From NCBI GenBank assembly GCA_963854835.1, contig OY978526.1, positions 90,489,846 through 90,553,845 on the forward strand: a stretch of 64,000 nucleotides of DNA, given 5' to 3'. Shown here piece after piece: positions 1-12,534 of the stretch. Made by a program: the position numbers and the translations under genes. Position 1 is the stretch's first letter; each line of letters starts with the position of its first letter. The notes under the pieces are model-generated. The model had not been told where the DNA came from and ran no database searches. It saw only the letters and a program-made list of their open reading frames with translations. The stretch is from Megamerina dolium. Lineage: Eukaryota; Arthropoda; Insecta; Diptera; Megamerinidae.

Positions 1-810
1 ATTGTAAATACACTGTTGTACATATATATAGGTTCATTTACTATATGTACACTAAGGTGGATCGAAAATCATTGTTTTTTTTATAGATTTAAAAAAAAAC
101 CCAACGAATATTTTATTTAGTTAAAGTGAAAGAAAAATTTGTATAACTTTTCTAATAGTCATAATTTGAAATGTAATTTTCATTCAAGAAACAGAAAATC
201 ACATATCTTCATATATGAATTATATAATATATTTTACTTTTATACTATATTAAGAACAAGCTTTGAACAATTCAATGAATGCTGTTTCTAAAAATATTAT
301 AGCGATTTTGGATATATGAAATAATCTAATTGCATTATAAAATTGAAAAGATTTTTTTGAAGATATACACTTGGCCACCTCATAAGGTCATCACAAGAAG
401 CTAATATTTTGCAAGGTCTATTAACTCATATAAAGTCAACTTTTCATTTCTATTTCATAACAAAAAAAAAAAAAATTCATAATAATAATAATAATAATAC
501 AAAATAAAAAACACTCATAAAAAGCATAACTCCTTAATAATGTGGACTTATAATGAGAAAAGCAAAAATTTGAAAAATTCCGGTCGATCGATAAACAATA
601 CTTAATCAAATTGTTAAAAGTTTCAACGAACTCTTCACAATCGTCCTCATATTACCAGACATTAGGTAGGTATTTATACGTACATACGAGAATGTATGTA
701 TTGTATATCGCCACAGATGATTACTATAACGAATCTAAGTAGCAACGTAGCAACTTTTACCAAAAGCCAAAGCAGCGGTTAACATAATAAAGTTACATAT
801 TATAAAATTA

Positions 811-888
<78 letters not shown>

Positions 889-1600
889 TATGCACATATA
901 TATATGTGTAATTGATAGTATATGTATATGTACCCTTTACATATACATGTTTATAATGACCGAAAAAGTGTATAACATCGAAGAATTCATTAGCAGATTT
1001 CACTTTCGCTCATGACGTTGAATAGTTTACATAAAACAAAAAAAAACATTGTTATTTGTCTTAACTACCACTTGTTGTTATTATTGTCGTTTCGTTTTAC
1101 TCTCTTTCATTTTAATCAATGTATTCATTATTTTTTAATATTTCAATTTTTTTTCTTGCTTTTCTTTACAACATATTAGTCATATGAACTCTTAATAAAC
1201 AAAAGCTAATATATCATGAATATAGATACTTAATACTTAATAATAGAAAGAAGTAATATTATACATTATGTGATTGAATTACTAATGTAAATGGTAAAGT
1301 TATTATATACGATGAATTCTTTCTTTTATATATTCAATATCTCTGGCGGCATTCATTTTTCTGGGTGAAAGTCATTTGCACATTTTTGAGAATTAATATT
1401 ATAGATTCACTTTTGAAAATAAATAAGCAAATACTTTTGCCATGCATTTCGCTATTAAATTCCACTATTTAAATACCGATCCTCGTACACGCTTAGGCTT
1501 ATTTTTAATTGATCACCAAATATTTTTTAGAAAAAGAAAAGAAAAGTAAGCGACTGGTTTCAAAATAGTATTGGTTTTATTGATAAATCAAATGATCAAT
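1..1600. other. AT-rich spacer, no gene seen
   Basis: No reading frame here has a recognisable domain. The stretch is A/T-rich with homopolymer runs, a short AAT run near 478-499 and a long TA run at 817-880. The small frame crossing the TA run encodes only alternating Tyr/Ile and is an artefact of the repeat. Confidence 0.7.
817..880. repeat. (TA)n microsatellite
   Basis: An uninterrupted TA dinucleotide run of about 32 units, followed by a CA/TA-interrupted continuation to about 905. It is likely to be length-polymorphic. Confidence 0.95.
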
Positions 1601-1614
1601 GATTGAATCCTTTT

Positions 1615-2540
1615 AAACCACTGCTAGGTTAGGTTCCACACAGAGGTATCTATTGCCCATTGTGATTGCCCTTGATTCCCGGAGGAGGCACGCCTTCCCA
1701 AAGTAACCAATGTTCATGTGTCATCCTTCTTGAACCACTTGGTTCTACATATGAAGTTAAGAAGCTCTTTTAAGTCCACTTTCGCCAGTTTCTTCCAGTT
1801 CTGTGAAGAAAAGAGACCCCAAACATTGAAGTCGTTTTGTCTGTAGTCCTGGACCGAGACATAGATAGTGGTTTATTGATTCTTCTTCCTCTTCAACCCA
1901 CGGAAACCACTACAGAGTCCGCTCGTCGATGGCACAATATCTAGTGAGCACTCTGGTAAGAATTTTAACTGCAAGCTTCGTTAAGGACAGAAGTATCCTC
2001 GTCCTTCTCATGTCTAGCCTAGGCGATAAGGTCCTGGACACCTTACAATCCACTCGGCTAGTCCATAAGCTGTTCGCCTTCTTGACAACTATTTTTTCTA
2101 TACACCCAAACAGTTCGCAAAGGGGAGTTTGTACTGAATCGTCGGCTGATTGGCATTCATACTAGCCTGGCCATTTCGTCTGCTAGTACGTTCCCTTCAA
2201 TATCACTATGTTCAGGAATCCAACAAAAAGAGACCCTGCGGTTTTCTATAACACATAATGAAGCTTGGCATTTCAGCACGATTTTCGACTTGACTGTTCT
2301 GGATTCAATTGCCGCTTGACTGTCAACAACTATAGTGATATTCGAAGGTGGAATTGCGTATATTTCTGCCTGAAAGACACTGCAAGCATCAGCTAGTTAA
2401 AATGACATCCCACAGTGCAGGTTTTCTGAAAAACCTCTGTTCATCTTCGAGCCGTCGCCGTGTAAATGGTGATGTCTGAATCACGCAGTGCGTGGCTCTC
2501 AGTTTTCCCTGGTCGGATAGAAATCCAAATATTGTATTTA
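1615..2540 (-). mobile_element. Degenerate non-LTR retrotransposon, RNase H and C-terminal zinc-knuckle part of ORF2
   Basis: Read on the minus strand, the stretch near 2150-2210 encodes CWIPEHSDIEGNVLADEMAR, which matches the RNase H motif with a GN.(R/L)AD(E)(L/M)A core found at the end of ORF2 in RNase-H-bearing LINEs (I, R1, LOA and some Jockey lineages). Near 2445-2470 a degenerate DGS-type first RNase H motif is visible. Downstream pieces (about 1840-2010, several frames) encode a leucine-rich stretch with TGHC and a Cys-x2-Cys knuckle followed by acidic residues, the usual C-terminus. Multiple stops and frameshifts show that it is dead. The 3' boundary near 1615 is approximate and no clean tail was found. 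Clade assignment is inference. Confidence 0.75.
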
Positions 2541-2899
2541 AGTGGATAGAGTTGTCGATTTGAGGATAGAAGATTGAGTTTTGTTATAACTAATTGATCC
2601 ACCTACCGTATGTAAGTTGGCGGTTGAAGAATGAAGAATAGCGCTAAATCTATATACATCAAGCTGTTTGAAGTATATAATGTGAGTGTAAATAATCATT
2701 CTATTCCATTCCAACTTACCCTGCTAATCAGTAGATAATTTAGTCTATCTTTAGAAAACAAAAACAATTGTAAAAAAAGAGTCTTGGAACAACATATTCG
2801 GAGCAGAATCCTGCATTGTGTAGGTAAACAATATGTGATATATTACAATATAAGTAATCATCACCTGGAAGTAAAAATAAAAGCAGTAACGCAAGCAAA

Positions 2900-3550
2900 A
2901 TTTCAAAATACGCAAAGGGCCTCCATAAGGCTTCTTCATCGCACACGATTCTGGGCTGTTGTTCTAACGCCATCCCATGTGATGTTGACAACAGCTAGTT
3001 CCAGCAGGGTTGACCTTTTCCAAGTGTTTTTTGGTCGTCCGCGGCTTCTGCTCCCCCTTACTGGTTCCACATGAGCGACATTCTTGTGATGCTTTCTGGC
3101 TGCTTTCTTAGCGTGTGACTAATCTAGCGCCACTTCCTACGCTTAAACTGGTTCAGTATAGGCTCCTCGTTTTTTTAGATGCCATAGAGCCTCGTTGGAA
3201 ATAGTATTAGGCCAAAATATTCTACATATGATCCTCAAACACCTGTTGACGAAAGCTTGAAGTCTCTGCGCGTGATAGAGTTCGAGATCAGTCATGTTTC
3301 GCTTCCATACAGTAGTGTCGATTTCACGCATGCGGTGAATATTCGCAATTTCGTGCGTCTGGAGTTGTGGGAATTTGCCATTATTGATTTTAACTGGTCA
3401 AATGCCGCCCTTGCTTTGCTCAACCTGCAGTTAGCATCATCCGCTTTGGCACCTCCGTCTGTTGATATTGTGCAACAACGAGGTAGCAGAAGCTTTCGAC
3501 GAAATCAATCGCAAAGCCATCAATCATTATATGTCGAGTATTGGAGTGAT
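2900..3550 (-). mobile_element. Degenerate RTE-like LINE, C-terminal end of reverse transcriptase ORF
   Basis: Minus-strand frames contain, in order: a thumb-type segment (TKLRIFTACVKSTLLYGSET-like, about 3330-3400), then LQAFVNRCLRIICRIFWP with NTISNEALW (about 3180-3260), then a Gln/Arg-rich RGRP-like segment (about 3020-3050), and finally TWDGVRTTAQNRVRW-like residues (about 2940-3000). This order is typical of the C-terminal region of RTE-like endonuclease/RT proteins. Frames shift at least three times, so no protein is made. The same family is represented at 37490-38130, which shares the FWP.TISN..LW block. The 350 bp between this fragment and the LINE remnant ending at 2540 shows nothing recognisable. 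Confidence 0.8.
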
Positions 3551-3855
3551 TGATTCTCATAAATATTAGTACTTTAAATTAGTTTTTAAAAGGCGAATAA
3601 TAAATGAAAAAAACCCCTCCACATTTTTCACTTGTGGTGCATGGTGGTTTTTCATAAAGGTTTTTTTTTTTGTTCATTATGACTTATCAAGTTTACATAT
3701 GTACAGTATATTAAAGGAATTTCTTTTTATTTATCTAATTTTGATTTTTATTTGAATTTAAACTATTTTCTATATAAATTCGTATGCAATCATGAGTTGA
3801 AGTATTTTAATTTATTTAGTTATTATCGATGTGACATGTTTAACACAATATTATC

Positions 3856-3906
3856 GTTATCATCATCATCATCATTATCATAATTATCATCATCATTATC
3901 ATCACA
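3856..3906. repeat. (ATC)n imperfect microsatellite
   Basis: Trinucleotide ATC/ATT repeats with scattered interruptions. Confidence 0.85.
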
Positions 3907-4506
3907 ATAATGACTAAGTTGATAATGCATTGTTGCTGAAGATCAATGTGTGCACATAGCAAAGACCCAACCCAACAGTCATAACTTGTCCGAAAAAAAG
4001 CTTCTCAAACAACATCTATTTCTATTATATACATATATATATATATACATTTAAGTATGCAAATACCCAATATCTACATACATATATGTACGTGATCGTT
4101 TGTTCGCGATCATATCTCAATGATGGCAACAATAATGATAAGTAATGATGACGACTACGAACTACGAACTACGACAACGACGACTAAGACACCATAATAT
4201 AACTACCACTGACAATGATGATGGCTCAAAATCAAATCAATATATGTTTGAATATTACTTGTAAAAGAAACACACACACACACGCACGTACACAAGCACA
4301 GCATGCAATAAAATAAGTGGAAACAAGAAATAAGAAACGAAAAAGAAAACCAAAGCAACAGAGGTGGCAGCAATGAAAAAATTTCACTTTCTTTTCAGCA
4401 ACAAGTTATGACTAGTTGTTCTCATGTACGAGAGTGTGTATATGTGTTCATGTGTGTGTGGCTAAAAATGTTTCGTTTTGCGTATGTGTGCGTTGTCATC
4501 GTCGAC

Positions 4507-4568
4507 ATCGTCGTCGTCGTCGTCGTCGTCGTCTACTGTCACCATCATCATCATCATCATCGTCATCA
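4507..4568. repeat. Compound (TCG)n / (ATC)n microsatellite
   Basis: About nine TCG units, a short interruption, then ATC units. The CpG-containing TCG run is unusual against this AT-rich background. Confidence 0.9.
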
Positions 4569-4648
4569 TGATTAATTGTATATAGATATTTATTCATTCT
4601 GCGATCACCACGTTAACCATATTGCATACATTCAGACATTCCACCTCT

Positions 4649-4656
4649 TTCTCTCA

Positions 4657-4688
<32 letters not shown>

Positions 4689-4690
4689 TT
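4649..4690. repeat. (CT)n microsatellite
   Basis: A CT dinucleotide run with a few interruptions at each edge. An ATG/GAT run follows at about 4740-4765. Confidence 0.9.
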
Positions 4691-5945
4691 CACTTCATTA
4701 TAAATTGATACTTTCTGTTTGATAGCTTGCTTATTCGTTAATGATGATGATGATGATGATGATGCCCTTTTATGTAACCCAAATCTAAGTATCTTCTGAT
4801 TGCTGTTGATGTTATTTCTACTTCTTCTTCTTCTTCTTCATCTTCACCACGTCTTTCTTCTTTTACCATCATCCTCATCATATCACACATTCATAGCAAC
4901 ATTCAATTTTCAGTTTCGCCTGTCTCTCAACTCTTGTATGGCTGTGTGTGTGTGTGTGGCTGTGCATAACGTTAGTTTCTCTTTTGACCCATATTTCATT
5001 AGTCAGTTGGTTGTTTCGTTTTTTAGTCAGTTTGTTCGGCAGTGGTTCGTTCACTGATAGTCGCATGTATGAGTGAATGATTTTATTTTTCTGTTTGCGT
5101 GTGTGTGTGTGTATGTTTTAATATCGTTCGTTTCCGTTGTAAGAGGCTTTAGAATCTCTATGATCAATACGAAATTACTTATTTGCCTATAGGAATTTTA
5201 GTCAATTCTTAATGAGCTCGTATGCTGCTCGTATGTGTATATACGATTAGGTTTGAATTTGTTCTCGTTTTTTCTTTTATATTACTTTTATTTACATTTC
5301 ACACCCATTTGTATTTGTAATTGTGTGTTGGCGTTATGATCATCATGATTTAAAGAATCTCTTTTGCTTTTACTGCTTGCTGTTTAGACAACGTTTAAAT
5401 TCTTTCATGATGCTTGTATGTACTTCATGTGAATTAGCGTGTATTATTATTACTTTTATTATTATTGTATTGTTCATGATGTGATTGTTGTTATTATACT
5501 CTTCTTTTCGTACAAATTCTCTTTATTTGTTAAATTTATATATCTACAATATTTGTGTATGTGCATATGTTTAAGTTCTTATTCATACATATCGTATGTG
5601 TATGTATGTACGTGTGTATCGTGAGAACAATTAATTGGGTCAGGATTTAATGAATTATTTCTATATTTCTGTATTGTTTTTTTTTTCGATTGACTGAAGT
5701 ATAAAATTAATGACATTGTAAGGTTTTTGAATAAAAGAATTTTTGTATTTGGATCTCTTAAGAAGATCACACCCAAAAAAATGAAGCAAGTACACAAATG
5801 TGAATGTATGTATATTTAAAGGTGTAAATAGTAAATAAATGCTCATTGTATTTTTTACTAAAAAGTGCATTATATTCATATTGTTTTCATTTATTCTACA
5901 TCTACATACATCAATCATGATTTGAAGTATATGGGAATGTTCTTG

Positions 5946-6645
5946 TATTTAAGGGGGAAGACCACCTTGAGCTGTCGGAAAATAAAGTATTTTCCGGATT
6001 TTTTTTCAGTATTAAAACAACTTGCAATGATAAAATGTTTTATATGATTTTATTAGTTATCTTTTTTACAATAAATGTCAATTTTTTTTGCTTGGATCTC
6101 GGGCTCCCTGTACACGCTGCACCAGGTTGCGTAGCCCCCCTCCAGCCCGGTTTTCCCCATCGGTGGGACATCTGGACCCTTGGCAAGTGAATCTGGAACA
6201 ATAGTTAGATATGCAGGTTATTCTCTATATAATTTCGCACTGAAATACTGAAGCCGTTTTTTGAAAAGTTAATTTTTACGAAAATGGTGGTGATTCCAAA
6301 CAGTGACGGTGCTAGAATTTTTTGAAAAAAATGTTCTGGTGAAGAAAAGCTTTTGAACAGGGAAAAAATCGAATACGATCAATTCCATTTTCAACACGAA
6401 ATATTTCAAGTTCTGCATCTAGTCTATGTCTAGTCTATGTCTAGTCTACGTTTCTTGTTTTAAAATAATATAAAAATCAGAGATTTCATAACTACGTTAT
6501 ATGTCAAGCTTTTTAAAATCATCAACTAATTGAAAAGGAGCATTTCGCTGATCTCAAATCATTTTTAATGTTGACTTTTCTATAATATTGTATTTCTCGC
6601 CTTTAAAAGTATAAATACTATTGAACTAAATTTTTGTAATATGTA
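5946..6645. other. Spacer with a local GC-rich island at about 6099-6185
   Basis: Most of this stretch is ordinary AT-rich DNA. The bases from about 6099 to 6185 are roughly two-thirds G+C, including a C-rich run, in sharp contrast to both sides. No open frame or known domain could be assigned to the island. An 11-bp unit is repeated about three times at 6419-6451. Confidence 0.6.
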
Positions 6646-7736
6646 CAAGGGCGATCCTAGAACCACCCGACCTAACAAAGGAAACAACAAATTTGGGAAC
6701 ATTTTTCTTTATTTCTCAACATAATCTCCTTTTAGCTCTATAGATCTATATTCTACAGCTTCGATAGCCCTTTTATTACTTACTTACTTACTTATGTGGC
6801 CATAACATTGGTGCATTGTCTTGATGAAACAACACTTTCTTTATCGCCAAATGCTGCTTTTTTTCTTGAATTTCATCACTTAAACGCTGCAACAAATTAG
6901 CATAATACTCGCCGTTGAAGATAATCAATAAAAATTATGCCACGTGCATCCCAAAAAACAGATGCCATAAACATGCCTGCAGATGGAACTGTCTTCGCCT
7001 TCTTTGGGCACGATTCTCCCCTTTCAGTCCATTGTTTTGACTGCTCCTTTGTCTCAAGAGTGAAGTGGTGGACCCATGTCTCATCCATGGTTACGAAACG
7101 GCGCAAAAACTGGGATTTATTACTGTGAAACATCACCAAACACTCTATAGAAACATCTTCACAACGTTGTTTTTGTTCTATCGTGAACAAACGCGGCACC
7201 TATCTTGCACACAGCTTTTTCATCTTCAAATTTCCGGTAAATATACCATGTATAGCACTTTTTGAAATGCCTATTTCACTTAGCTCACACACCTTTAGCC
7301 GGCGATCATCCAATACCATTTTGTGGATTTCCTTTCCTTTACGTTTCTGGTGTGGCCACCTCAATTGATCGACCACTACGGTGCTCCTATTGGCAGCTCG
7401 TACGACCTCGTTTAAACTGTGCCACCCAATATTTTATGGTCGTAAACGAAGTAGCAGACTCTCCCAGAGTAGAATCTAGTTCGGTTTTAATATTCGTTGG
7501 ACTGAGACCTTTCAAATGAAAGTATTGAATTACATAACGGTGACCAATTTTTTCATGTTTACAAATTCACAGAGGTCGTTAACTTTCGATGGCTCCAAAA
7601 TAAAAGTACTAAACAACATTGCGCCTTGAAACTTAAAACAAATGTTTTATAATGTTGCCACTTTTCACCAAAGTAATTTTTTCAAACTACTGCCACCATC
7701 TATATGTCAGGTCGGGTAGTTCTGGGACCATCCCCG
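6646..7736 (-). mobile_element. Mariner (DD34D) element, internally deleted, with both terminal inverted repeats
   Basis: The left end (TACAAGGGCGATCCTAG...) and the reverse complement of the right end (TACGGGGATGGTCCCAG...) form imperfect inverted repeats that include the shared ACCCGACCT core, with flanking TA target dinucleotides at 6644-6645 and 7737-7738. The transposase lies on the minus strand between them. At about 6780-6808 roughly 200 bp of the normal coding region (seen in the sister copy at 60124-61330) is missing and replaced by a short filler made of repeated TTAC units followed by ATGTGGCCATAACA. That filler resembles the 3' end of a LINE family in this window. The element cannot encode its own transposase. 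Confidence 0.9.
6710..7560 (-). pseudogene. Mariner transposase, broken (copy 1)
   Basis: The N-terminal end near 7490-7560 reads HRYVIQYFHLKGLSPTNIK in one frame, the start of a mariner DNA-binding domain. In the longest open piece (6897-7199) the first catalytic Asp sits in VTMDETWVHHF, followed by WTERGESCPKKAKTVPSAG and SVFWDARGIIFIDYLQ, which are hallmark irritans/mauritiana-type mariner catalytic motifs. The C-terminus (IELKGDYVEK then stop, about 6710-6740) survives. The region with the third catalytic Asp and its surroundings is deleted, and frameshifts separate the remaining pieces. It would have bound the terminal repeats and cut and pasted the element, and is now inactive. The subfamily name is from motif memory, not a search. 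Confidence 0.85.
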
Positions 7737-7738
7737 TA

Positions 7739-8425
7739 CCACCACGAAAATTGCATGTATGAAAACATGGTATGCAAAAATCAAGAGTCATTAATACCAA
7801 ACTTTTTAAAATGCAATTTCTTACTGCATTTCATTATCTTTATTCGCAATTTCGTTCAATGAATATATTCAGAATTTTGTAATACATGACTGAAAATACT
7901 AAAAATCATCCTAATTTTCTCGATAATGATTTCAGTCTGTTGTCATATGTGAAATAAATTTCATATTTTCCTCCATTTTTTATTTCAGTAGAAATGACAG
8001 CTTCAACAATCTGACTGACAACACATTTGAATCAACTTTATACATTTTGATAAAAAATTACATTACATTTATTTGATGATCTGATGTCATTTGATGTGAT
8101 GTGTTCGACCATAACTTCAACCAGACTAACGACCGATTGAAACTTAATACAAAATTCAGTGTAATGAACATCGTAATTTCATCGTAATTTGTATTAGATA
8201 CATCTAAAAGTCGATTTTCAAAATTATTAAAAATAAATTCAAGAGGTTAGTAATGAAATATAGTCGACTTGATGAACTGTGAAGAAGTGCAGTTTACCAC
8301 TAACTTCTGTTAAAATTTCTTATAGATCCAGTACACTATCTCGATCTATTTCTACGGTCATGTGATCCAAGACAGCTCACCTAGTGGCATAAACCTAATA
8401 ACGCAGGAATTAAAAAAAAGTCGAT
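7739..8425. other. AT-rich spacer, nothing recognised
   Basis: No domain-bearing frame, terminal repeat or RNA-like structure was found. The stretch contains some direct TTTGATG/ATTTGATG words near 8070-8100. Confidence 0.6.
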
Positions 8426-8429
8426 GTCA

Positions 8430-8500
8430 TCTACTTAGTTACTTATGTGGCCATTACAACCGATAAACGATTTAGACCAAATCTAGCATGCTTCGCCAGC
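8430..8500 (-). mobile_element. Short 3'-end fragment of an RTE-like LINE
   Basis: The stretch TTATGTGGCCATTACAACC followed by GATAAACGATTTAGACC closely parallels the reverse complement of the LINE 3' end at about 41215-41255 (TTACTAGGCCATAACAACC then GATGATCGAGTTAGGCC). It is therefore read as a 5'-truncated, minus-strand copy of the same or a related family. It is too short to carry coding information. Confidence 0.55.
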
Positions 8501-10468
8501 CAATTCTTGTATATGTACATTTCATAATACAAAATAACTTGTTTACATACTCTCAGGGTGAGCTTTTATTAGGGGGTAAATATTTGAACTATAGTGATCG
8601 TATGGGTAACTTATCTGTCCACCTCTATCTGGTAGCTGCATAATGTTGTATAAATATTGTAAATGAGGAGTGAGTTAATTCTCTGCAGGCGACACAATAT
8701 ATGTTTTAATCATACTGAAATTGAACGATTTTGATTTTGTTGAACTAATTATAAGTGTCCAATAACCCTAAGGGGTGGATATCAATTCGACGTCTATATG
8801 AGATCGATCGACAGAAAAGAACTGGCTAACATGGAAATACTGCAATTAAGATTTTGCCAGTACTTGGTCCATCAGAGATAGCAAATCTAGAATTCATTTC
8901 AATTGATTGATTTATTTAAAAAAAAATTTTTTTTTTGATTTGCATTGTGTGAATAAAAACAAAAAAAAATACGAATTATTATTATTATTCCTCAACTTAT
9001 CCTCACCCTTGCTCAAATTGAGACAATTACTTAAGGTTAAGTTGTTTAAAATATTGTGATCCTATATGATTTATGCTTGTTAGCTAAAAAGGTTGTAATG
9101 AGAAGCAGTGAAAAATATTCACTACAATAAAAAAAAATATTCAACAATAAAAGCATTTTCACCCAACTCACATGTATAAAGAAATATTTTATTGTATCTA
9201 TATTCAATGCATTATTGCTTGTATGCTCGTCTTATGGTTACTTGATTCGAATCCGTTATATTTACGCATACCCGTATGTAATATTTTACATATTTATATA
9301 CTAGCTACTCAGTAGCAAGCATGATGATGCTCAGAGATGTGATCCGTGTAAAGTCCTAATACATATCAACGTTAAGCTGATCATAAAAGGCCGTTTGTGG
9401 AAAGGCAGAATGTAAGATAATGACGAATTTATATGTATTCCATGTGATAAATTGAATTATAAAGAAATGTGGACTTAGAAAAAAAAACTCCTACTTCAAT
9501 TCTTCTTCGATATAACTAATGATTTGAATCATTATTTGATTAAATTTTTTATTTTGATAATTGAATGCTGCAGAAGCCAGCGCGGAAGGAGTCTTTTCAT
9601 GTTTTCAGTGTCAAATCTAATAGTATTTGAATACATAAAATAAAAAATATCTAATAATATAGTTAATGGACCTGAGGACTGCTGTGGACTGCTGAGGATC
9701 TCTTTGAAAATACAATAATTGGTGGTATGCTTTCCTATTTAATTTTACAGATAAGATGAAATGGGAATAAGAATGAATAATAAAATACCGAATGTTTTCG
9801 AAAATTAAAGAAAACGAAATATAAGACTCTTTTAACACTTTGACGGCCAAGGCGCACATTTTCAAGCCCGTAACTGGGAATTCGCTGATAAAAAGTCGTA
9901 TTATGAATGTCTAAAATCGACTGTACGCACTATTTCACTTATAGAAATGGGCTATTTAAACCGTAAATGCATTTAATTTTGACTTACTGACTAATCCGTA
10001 AGAAATCACATATTTTTTGAGGCTAGCTACGCTCGGATAACATCCTCACATATAACTAAAGCTTTTGAAACATTACACAACCAAGACAATTTCTTTTACG
10101 GACGTGAAATCTGTAAATGGCGTACAGGTAAATTGTACATTAGCGTAGTTAGCATATTTAGCCTGACTTCGCCTGCTGGGTACAAATTTTGAACATAATA
10201 CTTGCACTCACACATATACGAACATATAATACAAATACCGATACAGTACTTTTACTACTTTTACTGCGATTTTACGGTTATTGTTGCTATTGTTGCTATT
10301 ACTTGTATTACCACTCTTCATTGTTGTTGTTGTTGCTTTCATTGATCATTTCTTTTGCTGCCGTTGCCGTCAGACAATTACTTTACAATATAAAGAAAGA
10401 AAGAAACCAAAAAAAAAAAAGAGATATCTATCGTATGTATATACAAAGTCATCGATCGTGGCGGCTTT

Positions 10469-10496
10469 TATTGTTGTTGTTGTTGTTGTTGTTGTT
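10469..10496. repeat. (TTG)n microsatellite
   Basis: About nine TTG/GTT units. Confidence 0.9.
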
Positions 10497-10580
10497 CGTG
10501 CTGTCAAATGCTAAGAGCAACACGATGTTCGTTACAATGATGTTCGTTCATTTTTTATTTTATAGCACTTTAATGCTTTT

Positions 10581-10612
<32 letters not shown>

Positions 10613-11743
10613 CATGGATCTTTGTATCTTTGTGAGATGTTTGTTGCAACAACAATCGAACAACAACAATATGAAATTCTCATTTTTACTTTCTCCAATG
10701 TGTGGTTATCGTAAATACAAAAAAAAAAGCGAGGAGCTCTACTCGTATATATATACCACCACAAATAGATGTACATATGTAAATGTATGTGTATATAAAT
10801 TTATGTATACACAAGAAACAATTTTGTTATATTGCATATGCTATGATTTAAATCATCAGCAACCAACTTGTGTAGGGGAAACTGGAGAGAGACTTGACTA
10901 GGTTTTCAGTTAAACTCACATAAAATGTGATTAAAGCTTTCAATGCAACAAACAACATTGAAATTTAAATTAAGGCAAAATTAGGAAGTATATAATTTTT
11001 TTTCCAAAGTTATACAAGTTATTGGTAATCCCTTTTAGAATAGTCAAATCTCCGAACTTTGATAAGATTGAACAAAAAGAGATAATTTTCAAACATTTTT
11101 AATAAATGCATCAAAGCTTACAACTGTTTGTTACACATTTATTTAATGATTTGATTTTTAAATTGTCAATTGACCTCTTGAAGTTCCAATCGTGGAGATC
11201 TCTGGGGTTGTTGGTCGACTTTCCTGCAATTACTAACATCCCACCTCAACCGTTTTTTGGCTAATGCATTTTTTACAGAACCTCATAATCTCAAATTTAC
11301 AGTTATTATTACATGTGGGATCAGCTTGTTGCCATTTGGTCAACTGTCATCTGAAAATCTTCTGCAAATCTCCTCAATAGTAGTTTTAGTTACTTCAATG
11401 TTATTAAAATTTTAGTAAAACTACATACTATGCTATTGTTTTATTGATCTAAAATCATTACACTATTTTGTAAAAAATAACGGGATTTATGACTAATGTA
11501 AAAATATTCTTAAAAAAAAAATTGGGTGCAAAATTAAACAATTCAATAAAAATTAATTAATGACAGTATTTTTAGCTTTTAAATACAAGTTTTTGTCAAT
11601 TGTTTGATTTCGTACTTGGCACATGTCTCCCCAGTTTTCCCAATGTATAGTGCATGCCTTTATATAAAAACACCAATAGTCAAGAAAACTTAATTCACTT
11701 CAATATCATTGTAGAAAAGAAAGAAATGCAATAAATAAATTCG

Positions 11744-11776
<33 letters not shown>

Positions 11777-11792
11777 TATCATCCACATCATC
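11744..11792. repeat. (ATC)n microsatellite
   Basis: About eleven perfect ATC units followed by interrupted units up to 11800. Confidence 0.9.
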
Positions 11793-12534
11793 ATCATCGT
11801 CATGATCAACAACTTGTTACCACTTGAGTGCGAATGTTAGTTGTTATTATTGTTGCATTGCAGTTGAATGCACGCTGTGTATACACACATTTGTATATAT
11901 ACATTGTATATATACATGCCACTAGACAAGTATGAACATCTGGAAATTCCTAATCATTATTAGTCAGAAGTGTAATTTTCATGTTTATTGTTTTTGATTT
12001 TTTTTTTATTTCTTTGTTTTTTTTTTTTGGTAAATTACAGTTTTACTAGATATCGTCATTGCATGTCTTATTCATTGGCATTGCTGCTATCATTATTAAA
12101 TATTGGATGGCAACTCTCTATTTACCCTTCTCGTTTCACTCTTCATCCATAGCTCTTCGCACACGACGAGTATACATATCATCATTCTTGCTTTTGCAAA
12201 TATTTTACAGCTTTCTCAGGTTTGTTGCACTCCACTGTGGACTTACTAAATTGTTGGTGAAATGTTAATTGTGCGCCATTGTATGTGGAGGCGTGATGCT
12301 GAATACATCATATGAGTAGATAGTAAGCAGCAACAATACTGGGAAAGCAGTATAAGCTGAGCAATTTGTATAGAAAAAAAAAAGCTATGATGCAGTTCCA
12401 ACAATGAAATTCCCCATAAATATTTTAATCAGAGACAACGATATTAACATTTTCCCATTTCAGTAAATAACACAAATGATATCCGAAACCATTTGGATAG
12501 TAGTGGTATACACTTTAAAAGTGATCTCAATGTA

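Larger units (their letters stand above)
3551..5945. other. Microsatellite-rich spacer, no gene seen
   Basis: The stretch holds many simple repeats (ATC, GTC, CT, ATG and GT types) and homopolymers. Reading frames here translate to low-complexity Leu/Phe/Ser/Tyr strings and none resembles a protein family. It could be intronic or intergenic and the sequence does not decide. Confidence 0.65.
8501..12532. other. Long AT-rich spacer with microsatellites, no gene seen
   Basis: The stretch holds low-complexity frames, (TTG)n near 10320-10337 and 10469-10496, (CA)n near 10581-10602, and (ATC)n near 11744-11792. Frames around 10189-10635 encode poly-Leu or poly-Val/Ile tracts that come directly from the TTG repeats. 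No splice-consistent exon with a known domain was found. Confidence 0.6.

Noticed and set aside
10189..10635. 148-codon open frame
   Set aside because: Mostly Leu/Tyr/Val translated from TTG, CA and TA repeats, with overlapping equally long frames; no domain.
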